Of a DNA stretch of 64,000 nucleotides, positions 52,827-63,686 are shown piece by piece. Below the pieces are notes generated by a model. It was not told the origin of the DNA. It made no database searches and worked only from the letters and a program-made list of their open reading frames with translations. The DNA comes from Naegleria lovaniensis. Taxonomy: Eukaryota; Heterolobosea; Eutetramitea; Acrasida; Naegleriidae. Each line of letters opens with the position of its first letter. Position 1 is the stretch's first letter. The translations under genes were made by a program, and so were the position numbers. The DNA is taken from contig NW_025407885.1 of assembly GCF_003324165.1 (NCBI RefSeq), positions 23,792 to 87,791 of the forward strand. Direction: 5' to 3'.

Positions 52827-53871
52827 AATCAAATGGTCGTTGACATGATGATTGTTGTTGATGACTAGTTTTCTTTGAGTGTTCAAAAAGTTTATCATTG
52901 ATGACTTGTCACAAGTGTAGTAAGAATCCTCATTTCTCCACTCCTTGTGTTGGAGAGTGTACAATCGAATGTGTATTCAAACAAGATTTGGTACCGCTTT
53001 TGTTGTGATAAGAATTGAATTGTTGTGGTCTAACGGTTGTTGTTGTTGTTGAAGAATAGCCAACTTGTAAATGATTTTCTATCATGAAATGGATCATCGT
53101 TGAGGGTCAAATTGGATCAAGTGCTTTTTCGACGATTGGACAAGTGGTAATTTCAAGTCAAGCTCATGCAAGTAAAGTTGGTTCTTTACATTCATCCATG
53201 TTTTGCAAATGTAATAAGAGAATCTCCATACAACATGTTTTTGAAATGAATCTAAATGAAAAATTATGTGGAATAAAATGTTTTCATGTTAATCAACAAT
53301 AGTACGGTGATGTGACAGGATGCACATCGGATCAAAAAGGAATAATTTTATACAATGAACATTAGTATACAATCATCGATCAATGGATTCTAAAGTGAGA
53401 TAATTCAATCATGATCGTTCTTATTTAAGGCAAATTTAAAACCACCATGAAGACATTCAAATATTTCCCAATTTGATCCTTGAACAAACAAGGGAAAATT
53501 TAAGTGTTGGTTCATTGTGAAAAATGTCTCGTGTCGTAAATTTACGAAAAACTACCACCTACTTGATTGGTACTATTATTTCTCGCACAATCTCATAAAT
53601 CGTTTTAAAAAGAGAAATTTTATAAAATCTCCCTTAACAGCGCTCACTTCTTGCAAAAGATGCATTAGCACGCATCCGAGTTCTTTTATACTATTCAAGC
53701 GTACTTTTGAAATTGTATTTTTCGTTTTTCTTTAAAAGTAGATATTTTTGCTCGAGAATATTCGATCGTTTCGGTTAGCATCACCTAAATGCCAAATGTC
53801 GAGGAAAATTATGCGTTCAATTTTTAAAAAAAAAACTTTCAGCCCAAATCAAATCGTTGGAAACTTGCACC
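52827..53871. other. Intergenic, 1.05 kb, with a family-flank remnant
   Basis: No complete gene. Holds copy B of the 3'-flank repeat (53229-53275), so part of a lost tandem-family unit may lie here. Several short frames are unsupported. Confidence 0.5.
53229..53275 (+). repeat. 3'-flank direct repeat, copy B
   Basis: Matches 50972-51017, the flank just after family member 1, but here no family gene lies directly upstream. Confidence 0.7.
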
Positions 53872-54756
53872 ATGTTGCAACAACAACAAGCACACTCCAA
53901 CACGTTCCAAAACATTCTCAGCGAAATGCTTCAAGCATGTGCAAGTAACAATGCTGAAGCATTTCTCTCGAGTTTTAAACAACTTCAAAACTTGCAACAA
54001 CAACCAACCACCGAGTTGGTAATTGGAACCTCTTGTACAAACTCTGATCCTTCTCCAGATGCCTCTCCTCAAGTACAATGTTCCACTTCAACATTTGTCG
54101 CTTCCTCAACTTCAAACGAAAATTCAAAAACTTGTCCAACACAATCAACACCCAGGAAAAAGAAATCCAACAAAATTCCCAAACGATATACTCAATTAAG
54201 AAAACAATTACGAGATTGTGATCACTTTTCAGAAAATTACTTTGTATTCAATTCGACGTTAACGAATCCATCCGATGATCAGATTGCCTCTTCGAAGCAA
54301 CAGAAAAGAAATTCTTCGATCAAGCGATCGAATAAGGTGACGACGGAAAAGGATTCTTCGATCGTGTCACGAAAAGATGTGAAACAACGAAGACTTTCGA
54401 AATCAAGTGAATCAGAGTCTTCACTGCCCTCCTCTTCTGTAAATTCATCGAACTCAACTCCCTCGAGTCAGAACGAGCAACCCTCAATTCCCATGTATAG
54501 TATTATCAATAATGAATCACTTGCCACTTGTCAAACACCAAGTTTCGACGAACAATTTCAACAATTAGTGTCCTCATGGATGACCGTCCAACAATATACT
54601 TTCCAACAACAACAACAACAACCCTACTCCCAACCAACTGCCTCCAATGACGAATACAATGCTCTCGACTCAACCCTGTTTCAGGTTGACTTTGAAAGTT
54701 TACCTCAATCAGAGAATTATTGTACCTTTAATTTATTTACAGAATCTTTCCTGTAG
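53872..54756 (+). CDS. Tandem family member 2 (RYTxLRKQL motif)
   Basis: 294 residues from ATG 53872; the frame is open upstream to 53857 but only from a non-ATG codon. It carries the same three blocks as member 1: FQNILSEMLQACASNNAEAF at the N-terminus, KIPKRYTQLRKQLRDCDHF plus NYFVFNS at residues about 101-130, and FDEQFQQLVSSWMTVQQY near the C-terminus followed by a Gln run. Basic Lys/Arg patches follow the central motif. The N-terminal helix is clearly alignable with member 1, and the central motif is the most conserved part. Function unknown. It lies 1 kb behind the PPOX gene and 455 bp before member 3, all on the same strand. Confidence 0.8.
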   Translation: MLQQQQAHSNTFQNILSEMLQACASNNAEAFLSSFKQLQNLQQQPTTELVIGTSCTNSDPSPDASPQVQCSTSTFVASSTSNENSKTCPTQSTPRKKKSNKIPKRYTQLRKQLRDCDHFSENYFVFNSTLTNPSDDQIASSKQQKRNSSIKRSNKVTTEKDSSIVSRKDVKQRRLSKSSESESSLPSSSVNSSNSTPSSQNEQPSIPMYSIINNESLATCQTPSFDEQFQQLVSSWMTVQQYTFQQQQQQPYSQPTASNDEYNALDSTLFQVDFESLPQSENYCTFNLFTESFL

Positions 54757-55211
54757 TCAATAAATGACTGCATTGACTCGTCAACTTCATTTATGTACAC
54801 AGGTCTTTGTTTGTGTCACCTCTTCCAGTGGATGTTTTAAATATCCTTGTTGAAATCTTCAATTACGACCGCCCAATGAATACCCTTGGCCATCTCCCTT
54901 TTTCCTTTTAGTGACCTCAAGATTCTCATTTGGAATTTGTTCTTGAAACAATCATTTAGCCGTCCTTGTTGGCTCTGTGTGTCCACTTTTGCCATGACTT
55001 GAACGCAAGCGAACAAATGCGAACCCGTAAATTACGCACGAGGATCGGCAATGCGTAGTCTAAAAGGAGTGCTGTGAAGCACCATTTTGAGAGTTGTTCC
55101 CTTTTTAATAATATGCAACAAGTGTGAATGTCATGTTAACAGCAAATGTGAAAGCCACACTTGTCGTGTTCAACATCAAAAAAACCTCTCAAAACACAAC
55201 AATTCGTACAC
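54757..55211. other. Intergenic, 455 bp
   Basis: Between tandem-family members 2 and 3. A small hairpin (GTGCT/AGCAC around 55070) is visible but unsupported as a gene. Confidence 0.35.
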
Positions 55212-56201
55212 ATGTATACCCTTGAGCAAATAATTCAACTGTTGTTGTCACTTGCCAACACATCGATCCAACACTCACATGTTTCAGAAAACTTGATCTC
55301 ACATTCCCCTTCACACTCGACTGACGTTTCATCCTCCACAGAAACATCCCTTCCAACTACACCTCTTTCAAATGAAAGTGGTTGTGGTATTCATCAACCA
55401 GAGACTCCAACAACCACTTGTCAGGAATCCATTTCTGAGAGTTCTTCTTCACGTGCTGTGACAACTCCTTCAACTTTGAAACAACAAACGAGTTCAGGAA
55501 AGAAAATTTCATCTCGATATACCAAACTGCGCAAACAATTGAGAAATTGTGATCATTTCCAAGAGAATTACTTTGTGTTTAACTCTTTCGACGAACCTGA
55601 GGAGAACAACACTCGACACTCCAATCCATCTCGAACTTTGAAACGAACCAAAGAGGATTCTTCGAGTGGGCCAACAAGGAATCGAAAACATCGCAAGAAG
55701 GACCTTGTTAATACAAACCCGCCGAAGCACTGCTTGCCATTGGATGACGATCCATACACGAGTCCGCAACAACCACAACAACAATTCGAACAACAACAAC
55801 ATAATGATGTCAATGAATTAATTGTACATGAATGGATTCCAGTGGATCCAAGCACATGTACTGCCATGCCGCAACACCTTCCACTTGTTATTGGTAATCA
55901 TCAGCAAATCTCTTCACAGGTTCATGAAACTCAAATTCTTAATGAGAACATTCAACAAGTTTTCTCAACATTATTCGATTCGACACATCCCGATTTCGAA
56001 AGACAATTCCAACAAGTGTTTCAAGCATGGCTCATGGTCAAGCAAGTACTTGCCATGCACTATAATCACTCCAACCATTTCAATTCAGTACCTCAACCAA
56101 ATATGGATAACATTGTGTTTTCCGATCCCACAGTTGATACTAATTGTTACGAACAAGATAAGGATATGTCTTTTTTATTTGCCAACAATTCCAATAAATA
56201 A
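55212..56201 (+). CDS. Tandem family member 3 (RYTxLRKQL motif)
   Basis: 329 residues from ATG 55212, the first usable in-frame ATG (55146 is followed at once by TGA). The N-terminal helix is diverged (LEQIIQLLLSLANTSIQH), but the central motif KISSRYTKLRKQLRNCDHF plus NYFVFNSF sits at the same distance from the start (residues about 98-128). The C-terminal helix is FERQFQQVFQAWLMVKQVL. Basic patches (RNRKHRKKD) follow the motif, and Gln-rich linkers separate the blocks. It is the most diverged of the three. It ends 62 bp from a convergent gene. Function unknown. Confidence 0.8.
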   Translation: MYTLEQIIQLLLSLANTSIQHSHVSENLISHSPSHSTDVSSSTETSLPTTPLSNESGCGIHQPETPTTTCQESISESSSSRAVTTPSTLKQQTSSGKKISSRYTKLRKQLRNCDHFQENYFVFNSFDEPEENNTRHSNPSRTLKRTKEDSSSGPTRNRKHRKKDLVNTNPPKHCLPLDDDPYTSPQQPQQQFEQQQHNDVNELIVHEWIPVDPSTCTAMPQHLPLVIGNHQQISSQVHETQILNENIQQVFSTLFDSTHPDFERQFQQVFQAWLMVKQVLAMHYNHSNHFNSVPQPNMDNIVFSDPTVDTNCYEQDKDMSFLFANNSNK

Positions 56202-56263
56202 GATCAATAATTATCATTCATCATGTCACTTTGATTTCTTACATATTTCGAGTGAGTGAAAAT

Positions 56264-58491
56264 TCACTTTCTAAATTCTTGCTTGAAAGAAAAACCAAAG
56301 GACGATCGTCGTTGTGAGTCGAAACATTGATTCAAGAGTTGTTCTTCAAGAATTTGTAAACATTTTTCGTATGCTTCCTTCACTTCATCTTCCCAATGTG
56401 GATATTCTTGAATTGTTTGTTGATACAACTCTGATAGTCCATCTTCAAGGTTCAATGATTGAATTTGATTCACATACTTTTTCATAAACGTTTGGCCCAT
56501 GGTTGGTTCCTTAAATTTCATGAGAAGATCCATCACTCGTTTCTGCATTTCGTGTTGTGACATGCCCTTTTCAACATATGGATAGACTGGATCATCAGCA
56601 TGCGAATCATGATTGTTTCTTTCCGTTTGCAATTGTAATGATGGAAATACGTGCAAAGTGAAATATGAATGGATATCATTGGCTTCTTGAGGATATAATG
56701 TCAGAGCATATCGCTGCAATTCATGGAATGTGGATATGGAGAGGGGTTGAGTAGCGCTGAAAAATGCTGAACATCCTTGTATCAATTCAATAATGGACTC
56801 AAATTCTTTGACTATTGGGAGCTTTGAGTTCAATAGGTTGCAAAATTGATATTTTCGTTCTTCATGCTGTGGTAACTGTTCTGTTGTTGTATGTAGAAAT
56901 TGAGATTCTAAATGTTTGAATGCTTTGTCGAGACATGCATCGTGATTCACATTCATCATTTTGGAAGCTTCATAAATGACATCTAGGACTTGATAAATAT
57001 TAGAATCAATATTTCTATAAATGACACTCTGTACCAATTTTCTTGTACTAGTATTTTTCATGAGTGACAAACCCTTATTAGCTTCTTCGTCGTTTGAGGG
57101 TCGAGAGAGCCATTCTTGGACTGCCATTTTTAACAAATCGAGTTTGGATACATGTGCATTTTCTAGATTTTGAATTTCTGATTGAATGAAAGGTTTGTGT
57201 GGACAAATCTCAGTTGGAGCGGCGTTATTATTGATATCGTCTTCAATGGCAATAAATAAAGTAGATGATATGGATTCGTCAAGATGGCCAACGTTTGATG
57301 AGTTTGGAGTTAGTTTTTGCTTCTTTTTCGAATTTTGCTCATCGGCATTGTCCTCCATTGAATTTGCAAGCTTTCTTGCCTCTTCTTTCAATCTCTTTTT
57401 GGGGTGATATGACTCGGGAATATCTTGTGGTGATGGTAAATAAATAGGTTTGGATGTAAAGTAGTTTGTAAATTTTGAGGAGATTCTTTTTTTAAAAAGG
57501 TAAATCGAACGCATTTGTATCCATGTGTGACAACCCACTCATACAATTTTTCTTTTCTCAATGTACATTTGTTATTTACAGGGAACAAAGTTTCAATATT
57601 GTCAAGTTTCAATGGATATTCTCCGTTGTTGGTGTTACTACTACTTGATCCATTCATGTTTTCATTGGGTTCATTGTCATCCTTATACAAGTAAGCTTCA
57701 ACTTTGAACGACATCAACCCATGTGTAGAAATTAATAATTTCGCGAATGATGTATAAGTTTTCCTATCTTTCTTAAAAAACATCTTGTTGCTTAAAAATG
57801 TTATCAGTTTGTCGGTTTTGTGGTTAATTGTGCGTGTTACTCGGATGAAAGGACATTCTCTGCGTTCCTCAAAATCAAAGCCAGCTAACATTTTTTCGCC
57901 CAATGTTCTTTCTTTGGTGTAAAGGCCCTTTGAAATAGTTGGAACCCACAAAATAAAATCAGTCTCTACTTTCGTGTCAGGCGCCCTCAATAATCCTTTC
58001 CCCATCTTTGACGAGTGCATGTTAAATTTAAAAACAGCATTCACATTCTCTGGAATTTCAATTGTACAAACTCCATTCTGCAATTTTTTGTAGGTTGTCT
58101 TGTCTCCACCTTTTTCAGTCGTTTGAGAAATATATTTCACAGGTTTTTCTGAATTTTCCAAAGTTGAAAGATCAAACTCAAAGCTTAGAACATAACTTCT
58201 TGGTACATCTCGCACGAGTGTTACATGAGAAAGTTTCGGCTTGGCGTTTTCAACTCTACAAGTTGGACAAAAGTAACCACAACCCGTAACTCGCAAAGTT
58301 CCAATCAAGCCATTCACCAACTCCAACTTGACGGTTTTAGAAAATTTACCACGTCCAATGGATGTCGTAGTAAAAACAATCTCCGATGATGATGTTGTTG
58401 TTGTAGATGTAACTACAGGAGCCTCTTCCGATGAAGTCCCCGATGAAGAAGGTGATAAAGTGGTTGCCTCGTCCATCATCCTGGTGATCAT
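56264..58491 (-). CDS. Unrecognised large protein, frame broken once
   Basis: Two overlapping frames (58491 to about 57487, and about 57493 to 56264) look like one protein of about 740 residues. Both are good coding sequence and they meet at a seven-A run (57487-57493 on the plus strand, as T). Adding one A, or a -1 slip on A AAA AAA, joins them. The N-terminal half is beta-rich with a CGYFCPTC cysteine pair and ends near WVVTHGYKCVRFTFLKK. The C-terminal half has a basic patch (PKKRLKEEARK, KKKQK; possible nuclear signal) and is helical. No family is recognised. An N-terminal Ser/Thr run follows ATG 58491. Confidence 0.65.
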
Positions 58492-58909
58492 CGATCGTAA
58501 AACAATATTTTTTTTTGCTGTTTTTTTGCTTACGATGATGAACTGAAAAAAAGTTTTTTTTTTTGGAACGAGGCAACTTGCTATCTTGTTGAGACATGAT
58601 GCATTGGTAAAAAATTGACATTATTAATAACAATACAATCGATGAAATACAGGTTTGGATTAATAAGAAAGATATTCTTTTGGTAAAGATAGTTTAGGAC
58701 AGTTTGAAGTCTAATTGCGTCTTCTATTAAATCATAGTTTTCAGCTGTTCTGTTTTATTCCATTGAACAGACATCTCATTTGTAAGGCTTAGCAGAACAC
58801 TCCTTTCTTACAAATAAAGCAACTCGTGTTGTAAACTAGTCAACAACCTTTCTTGTATTCGCACGTGTCTTCATCTGTCAAATGCCAAAGCAGTTTCAAC
58901 AATTAAAAA
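58492..58909. other. Intergenic, 418 bp
   Basis: Divergent upstream region. An ATG at 58882 opens a 62-codon frame overlapping the next gene's start in another register; it is not called as a gene. Confidence 0.35.
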
Positions 58910-61336
58910 ATGCGACCAGTTGGCGAGAGATCTGCAACTCCTTGCCGTCACCACAAGAGAAGCCGTTTTCTCCTATTCAACATCCTCAGCATCATCCTAT
59001 TGATCACAATGCAGTCCTTCCATTTTACAGAAGCAAGTCCGACCACTCAATGGGTCGATTTGACAAGTGACAGCAGTCATGGTATCTCCTCGTATCAAAA
59101 TTCCGTTCAAGATGGTACCATCATGTCCACTTCCTCTATCGTATTGAATCAAACCAGTCTTCTCTCCTATGACCGTTATATTTTAAACATGACAAATTTA
59201 AATAATACTTTTTTGTACACTTATGGAGCGAACTCGGATTTCTCTATTATGGAATTGTCTATCAAATACTTTGTTTGTGTTTTGAATTCGTCATGATTGT
59301 ATTAGCTGCTTCTCCATTGATTGCAAAAAGAGGTGAGTGTTGATTCCGATATCATGATTTTACAATTTTAATTTTTGGAATTTTGAAAATTGTTTTGGGA
59401 ATTTTGAATTTTATTGAATTTGAAAATCATTGTCAATTTTGTTCTATTGTGTGGTTTCATCATGATGCTCTCATGACACTACACGAATTTTAGGAAGGAC
59501 ATGGCAAAAGAAAGTATTGCTTGCTTTCTGCATGATTGCTGCAATTATGGAATTTGTGGCACAACCATTCGATTTGTTGAAGGTTTTCCATCCACTACAG
59601 GATCGATCAATTTCAAATGCAGCCAGTAAGTATTCATTCTTGATGTGCACACAAATATCATGAACTGTCACTTGTCGTTTTCACTCGTAACACTCTGTAG
59701 CCCTCTTTCTTCCTCACTTCTTTGCTCGAATGCAATTCCAAGCCATCTACGCTCTCTTTGTTTATCTCTTCTTCAAAATTTTACAAGTCCTTCTCACCAT
59801 TGCGGAACGAATGAATACAAAAAGAAAACGTGAAGAAATCAAAGAAATGTACAAGAAGGCCATTTTAGGTCTTGGCCCCACAAACACGAGTAGTAGCACA
59901 ACTGTTCAACCTATTCCTACTACTACTACTGGCATGGATGTAGGTAAACATCATGAAATTTCCCACGGTCTGAACCCTCTGGATTTCTAAATTTGGGAAA
60001 TGTGAACAACAACCATGCCAATCCTTCGACTGGAACTGCAATGACCACGCACAATGTTCAACATCATCATCATCAACATTCATCGAGTTTGACTCTTCCA
60101 GGTTCTCCACAACTCTTGGGAACTCCAAATTCACCTCTCATGATGGCTGGAAGTGTCAATTCCAATCATTCACATTTAGATGCCAATCCCACGAGTGGTC
60201 ATGCACCTTCGTCATCCATCAACCATGTCGATGATGAATTATGGTATATGAAAAATCAAAGCGTTTCACCCAATGGACTGTTACCTTCAGGCACAAGTTT
60301 ACAAAATAATGTAAATTCAAATACTATTTCGAATCCACCAAATTCAACACCACCTCTTTCAACAAGTCCTGTTCCAACCAATCAAAAAGTTAATTCCTTA
60401 GATATCACTTATTCACACAATATCGATCATGCCCTGAAAACCATTTCCAAAAATTCAGCAACACTCTCCTTAAAACCAAATATTTCAGCTGAAAATCGAA
60501 GAGGAAGTTCCTCATCGAATATTTCAGATACTTCCATGACAGGTCTACTGGTTGCCAATAAGAAGGTCATTGAAGTCTCACGAGACAGAGCTACCAGCAA
60601 TGTTTCAGGAGAATCCAAATTGAGTGAATTAGATAAGGCATTATCATTGGCAGTTCCAACTTCCTCCTTTTATGAAAAATATCCAAGTTCTCCAATGGTG
60701 AAATTTCTCAAAACTCTCAGAATTTTCATGATCGTTGTATTCATATTGCATTTAATAGTGAGTATTGCTGATGTTATTTGCATGCTTGCCTTCCATTTAT
60801 GGGAATTTTTTGGATCCAGTACCATGTCAGGATTTTTCCCATCACTCGATTTGTATCCAACCGTAGCCTTCTCCCTTTCCATGGCTCTTTCCATCTCGAT
60901 GGTCCTCTTTGCAAGCGTAAATTTCATTCAAATTCTCTCCTTGACCTATGTCTTGTATTTTGACCCAGATCAAGACGACGCCATCAAAAGTGCCATTTTA
61001 GGACATCCCATGCCATCGAGTACCAACATTGGACCCATGAAAGTAGCCTTAGAAACCATTGAGGAAAATAAGAATAGATCTCTCATCTGTACCGCTGTTT
61101 TATTATGCCATATCTTTGTAGCCATCTATGTCGCGTGCTATCCTCTCTTTTATTATAGCATGATGTTGCAAGGAATGAGTTTCATGTTTCAGATTATTTT
61201 TTATGCAGGAAGAAGAATCGGAACCATGTGTGCCATCTTGTCCATTTACTTGTTGTATGTGCCATTTTTTAAAATGTATCATGGAATTACAAAAATTCAA
61301 ACCACCAAGAATAAGAGAATTACCTTATTTAGATAA
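58910..61336 (+). CDS. Putative seven-helix membrane protein with glycosylated N-terminus
   Basis: Reconstructed from 58910-59332 (one T apparently missing in the T6 run 59209-59214), 59494-59625 and 59701 onwards. The last part is either spliced 59943/60102 (GTAAAC...TTCCAG) or read through with a second missing base near 59985; total about 680-730 residues. A signal peptide-like start (FLLFNILSIILLI), an ectodomain with NQTS, NMTN and NNTF sequons, then seven hydrophobic segments: FLYYGIVYQILCLCFEFVMI, VLLAFCMIAAIMEF, IYALFVYLFFKILQVLL, IFMIVVFILHLIVSIADVIC, YPTVAFSLSMALSISMVLF, ICTAVLLCHIFVAIYVACYP and MCAILSIYLLYVPFF. A long Ser/Asn-rich loop separates helices 3 and 4. The topology is receptor-like, but no GPCR family motif is recognised. 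Confidence 0.6.
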
Positions 61337-61938
61337 ATTGGAAACGACATGAAAATTTAATTGTGCCATGAAAATTTCAATTCAATACTCATCATAATGA
61401 AAGTCAAAAGGAGAGACATTCATGCTTGTGTATTTGAGAAATAAAAACATACATTAGTTTTCCTCTTGGCGTGCTTAACTGCGACGTGCCAAACAATTTT
61501 AAAGTTAGTTCTATCGACAAAATTGTGCTTCTAAGGCAATCAAAACAGTTGTTTTCAAAAAACAACCTTAGAGCTGGACAAGTTAAAAAAAGAGATGTCA
61601 TGCCTAATTCTACCCCAACCTTGGATAGAACCCATTGCTCATTCTTCCCTCTCTCACATGTTCGTTCATCATGAGAGAAGATAAGAAATTGCTGTCCTCT
61701 TTGGGCTGCTTCATGAACACCTCTCCAAACATAGTTGATGAACGGAGCTTCCTTAGATTAGCTTCAAACGATCACAACCGTTCGTTATGGTTGGAATTAA
61801 AAGAGTGAATTGAAAAACGATATAATAGGATCCTTATGATTTCAAGTTCACCACTTAAATCATCAAATTGAACGTTTGTTAAAAATTACTGTTGGACGTT
61901 TTTACTGCTCAAATTGCTCTCAACAGAATCATGCCACT
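61337..61938. other. Convergent intergenic, 602 bp
   Basis: 3' flanks of two convergent genes. A hairpin-forming stretch (CTAAGG...CCTTAG with inner GTTGTTTT/AAAACAAC, 61531-61571) is the only structure noted. Confidence 0.4.
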
Positions 61939-63686
61939 TTAAAATTTAAAATGATTAATCCATCCACGAGGCTGGCTTAAAATAAATAATCGTTTCCAAG
62001 TGGACAAATGTTGAATACCAATATTTGAAGTAGCTGTTTGTCCAGTCTTGCTCTCTTCGAGCTCTCGAACATTTCCTCGCACATAAATATAGGATTTAAA
62101 ATGTCCACGTTTGCTGTCACGTTCGTTTACATAGGGTAAATTAATTTCGACGCATTCCTCAAAGACAAGTCTTAAATAACGATATCTATCAGGAATAACA
62201 TATGTTGCATTCAAGAATGAGCAACCATTTGGATCTGTGTTATCTGTGTAAATGTAATCATTACTCTCGTTCAGGGAAACTCCATATTCATAAAATCGAG
62301 AGTGATTAAAACCAAATTCTTTCAATAAGAAGTGTTCCCTATGATGTATTACGACCTCAGGAGCATACTGCGCTGATTTGTCTTTCATTTTGTAAATGGC
62401 ATCGTCACATACACTCCTCAAATGCAACGATGGTTCTTCGATCAAGTATGTTTCTGGATTCATCATGATATAGTCCAAATTTCTGCCATCCAACACGGAG
62501 AGACGTTCAGAAAATGGGCAAAATATTTTCTCAGTAATTTTAGAAAGAGACATGCCATGCAGCTTTTGAGGTAACTCAATCATAAATAGGAGAGGGCTTG
62601 ATGGATTGGCTCGTCCAATGAAGAACAGGTTTTGAATTGCTTCACTCTTAGAATCCTTGTACACAATTAATTGTACCAATACTTGTTTTTTCTCTTTACT
62701 ATAATGACTCACAGAAATGGAATACTTTCCATCATGCTCTGATCCACTTGCAAAATTAATTTATATTTCGTTTCATTCTTTCCCGACTTGTTCGATCGTT
62801 TCAATTTCAAAAAATTTTGAGCATTTGATTCCTTTGTTTCAATAATTTCTAACGTGAGAGAGGATCCTTTTTTGTGGCATTCAAACACGAGATCAATCAT
62901 CTCTGAAAAATCGGAAAGCATTTGTCGGTGGCGAGCCTTGATGGTCATTTTTTTGTCTCTGTAAAAATAGAACAAAAAATGTAATGATTGTTTCGTTTTT
63001 ACTTGAACTCGGATGATTAATTTCATTTCCAGATCTTTTCAGTGTTTCCTAGATTTTCTCTGTTTTGAAATTCGGTGCAATGAAGAGGAAGTATTTGATT
63101 TGTTCTTTCGAGGTCTTCCTCTTCCTCGTTTCGGTCCGTTCTGCTTTAACATTTGTTCGGCAAGAAAGGATTTTTGTGTATGAGAGACGAAACAGATTTT
63201 GGATGGAGTTGTTGTTAGATTGGTTGTTTTTGGAGGTGATAATATTGTTGAGGAGGAGGATGAGGAGGAACGTTGTTCACTAGGATGGACACAAACCCAT
63301 GTTGAAGATCCATGAGAAGAATTGTTTGAACATTGATTGAGAGAGTTCAAGAAACCTCTTCCATGATCCAACAAGGAATATGATCTGATATCTGAACCTT
63401 CATCATGATCCGTAGGACTTGCATCAAGTTTCATTTGTTCCTCCACTGGCTCATGAACGTTACCAAAGAGTGAATCATAATCCAAAGTCAAGAAACAATC
63501 AGATGATTGAAGAGAACCATTCTCAAGAACGGTTGGATATAAGGTCAAGTAATGATTCTCACTACTGAGCCTCCCATGCTCGAGACCAATATTGGAACCT
63601 ATTTCAAAGTTGGGAACTAATGGTTGTTCATGTTGCTGCGAATAAAGAAAGCATTGTTCATAGAGGTTTGAAAGCACAATCTCCAT
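61939..63686 (-). CDS. Unrecognised AT-hook protein, frame broken
   Basis: Three minus-strand open pieces (63686-63039, about 63026-62709 and 62712-61939) appear to belong together. The first is Ser-rich and carries KRGRGRPRKNK, an AT-hook-like DNA-binding motif. An intron with a GTAAAA donor near 63000 and an acceptor near 62960 seems to lead into the second piece (TIKARHRQMLSDFSEMIDLV). Pieces 2 and 3 join if one base is missing at the triple T of CCATTTCTG (plus 62715-62717), and piece 1 needs one base near 63045-63047. The C-terminal 350 residues are beta-rich with no family I know and end GWINHFKF. A frame from 63811 could extend the N-terminus with one more missing base. It could be a pseudogene. 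Confidence 0.5.

Noticed and set aside
52981-53060. TTG repeats and GTGGTCTAACGG suggesting a tRNA
   Set aside because: No acceptor stem or TTC loop could be matched; it is a simple trinucleotide repeat.
55060-55085. Small hairpin GTGCT/AGCAC as a possible RNA gene
   Set aside because: Stem too short and no flanking box or terminator.
58882-59070. 62-codon frame overlapping the start of the seven-helix protein
   Set aside because: It overlaps the signal peptide coding region in another register and has no recognisable features.
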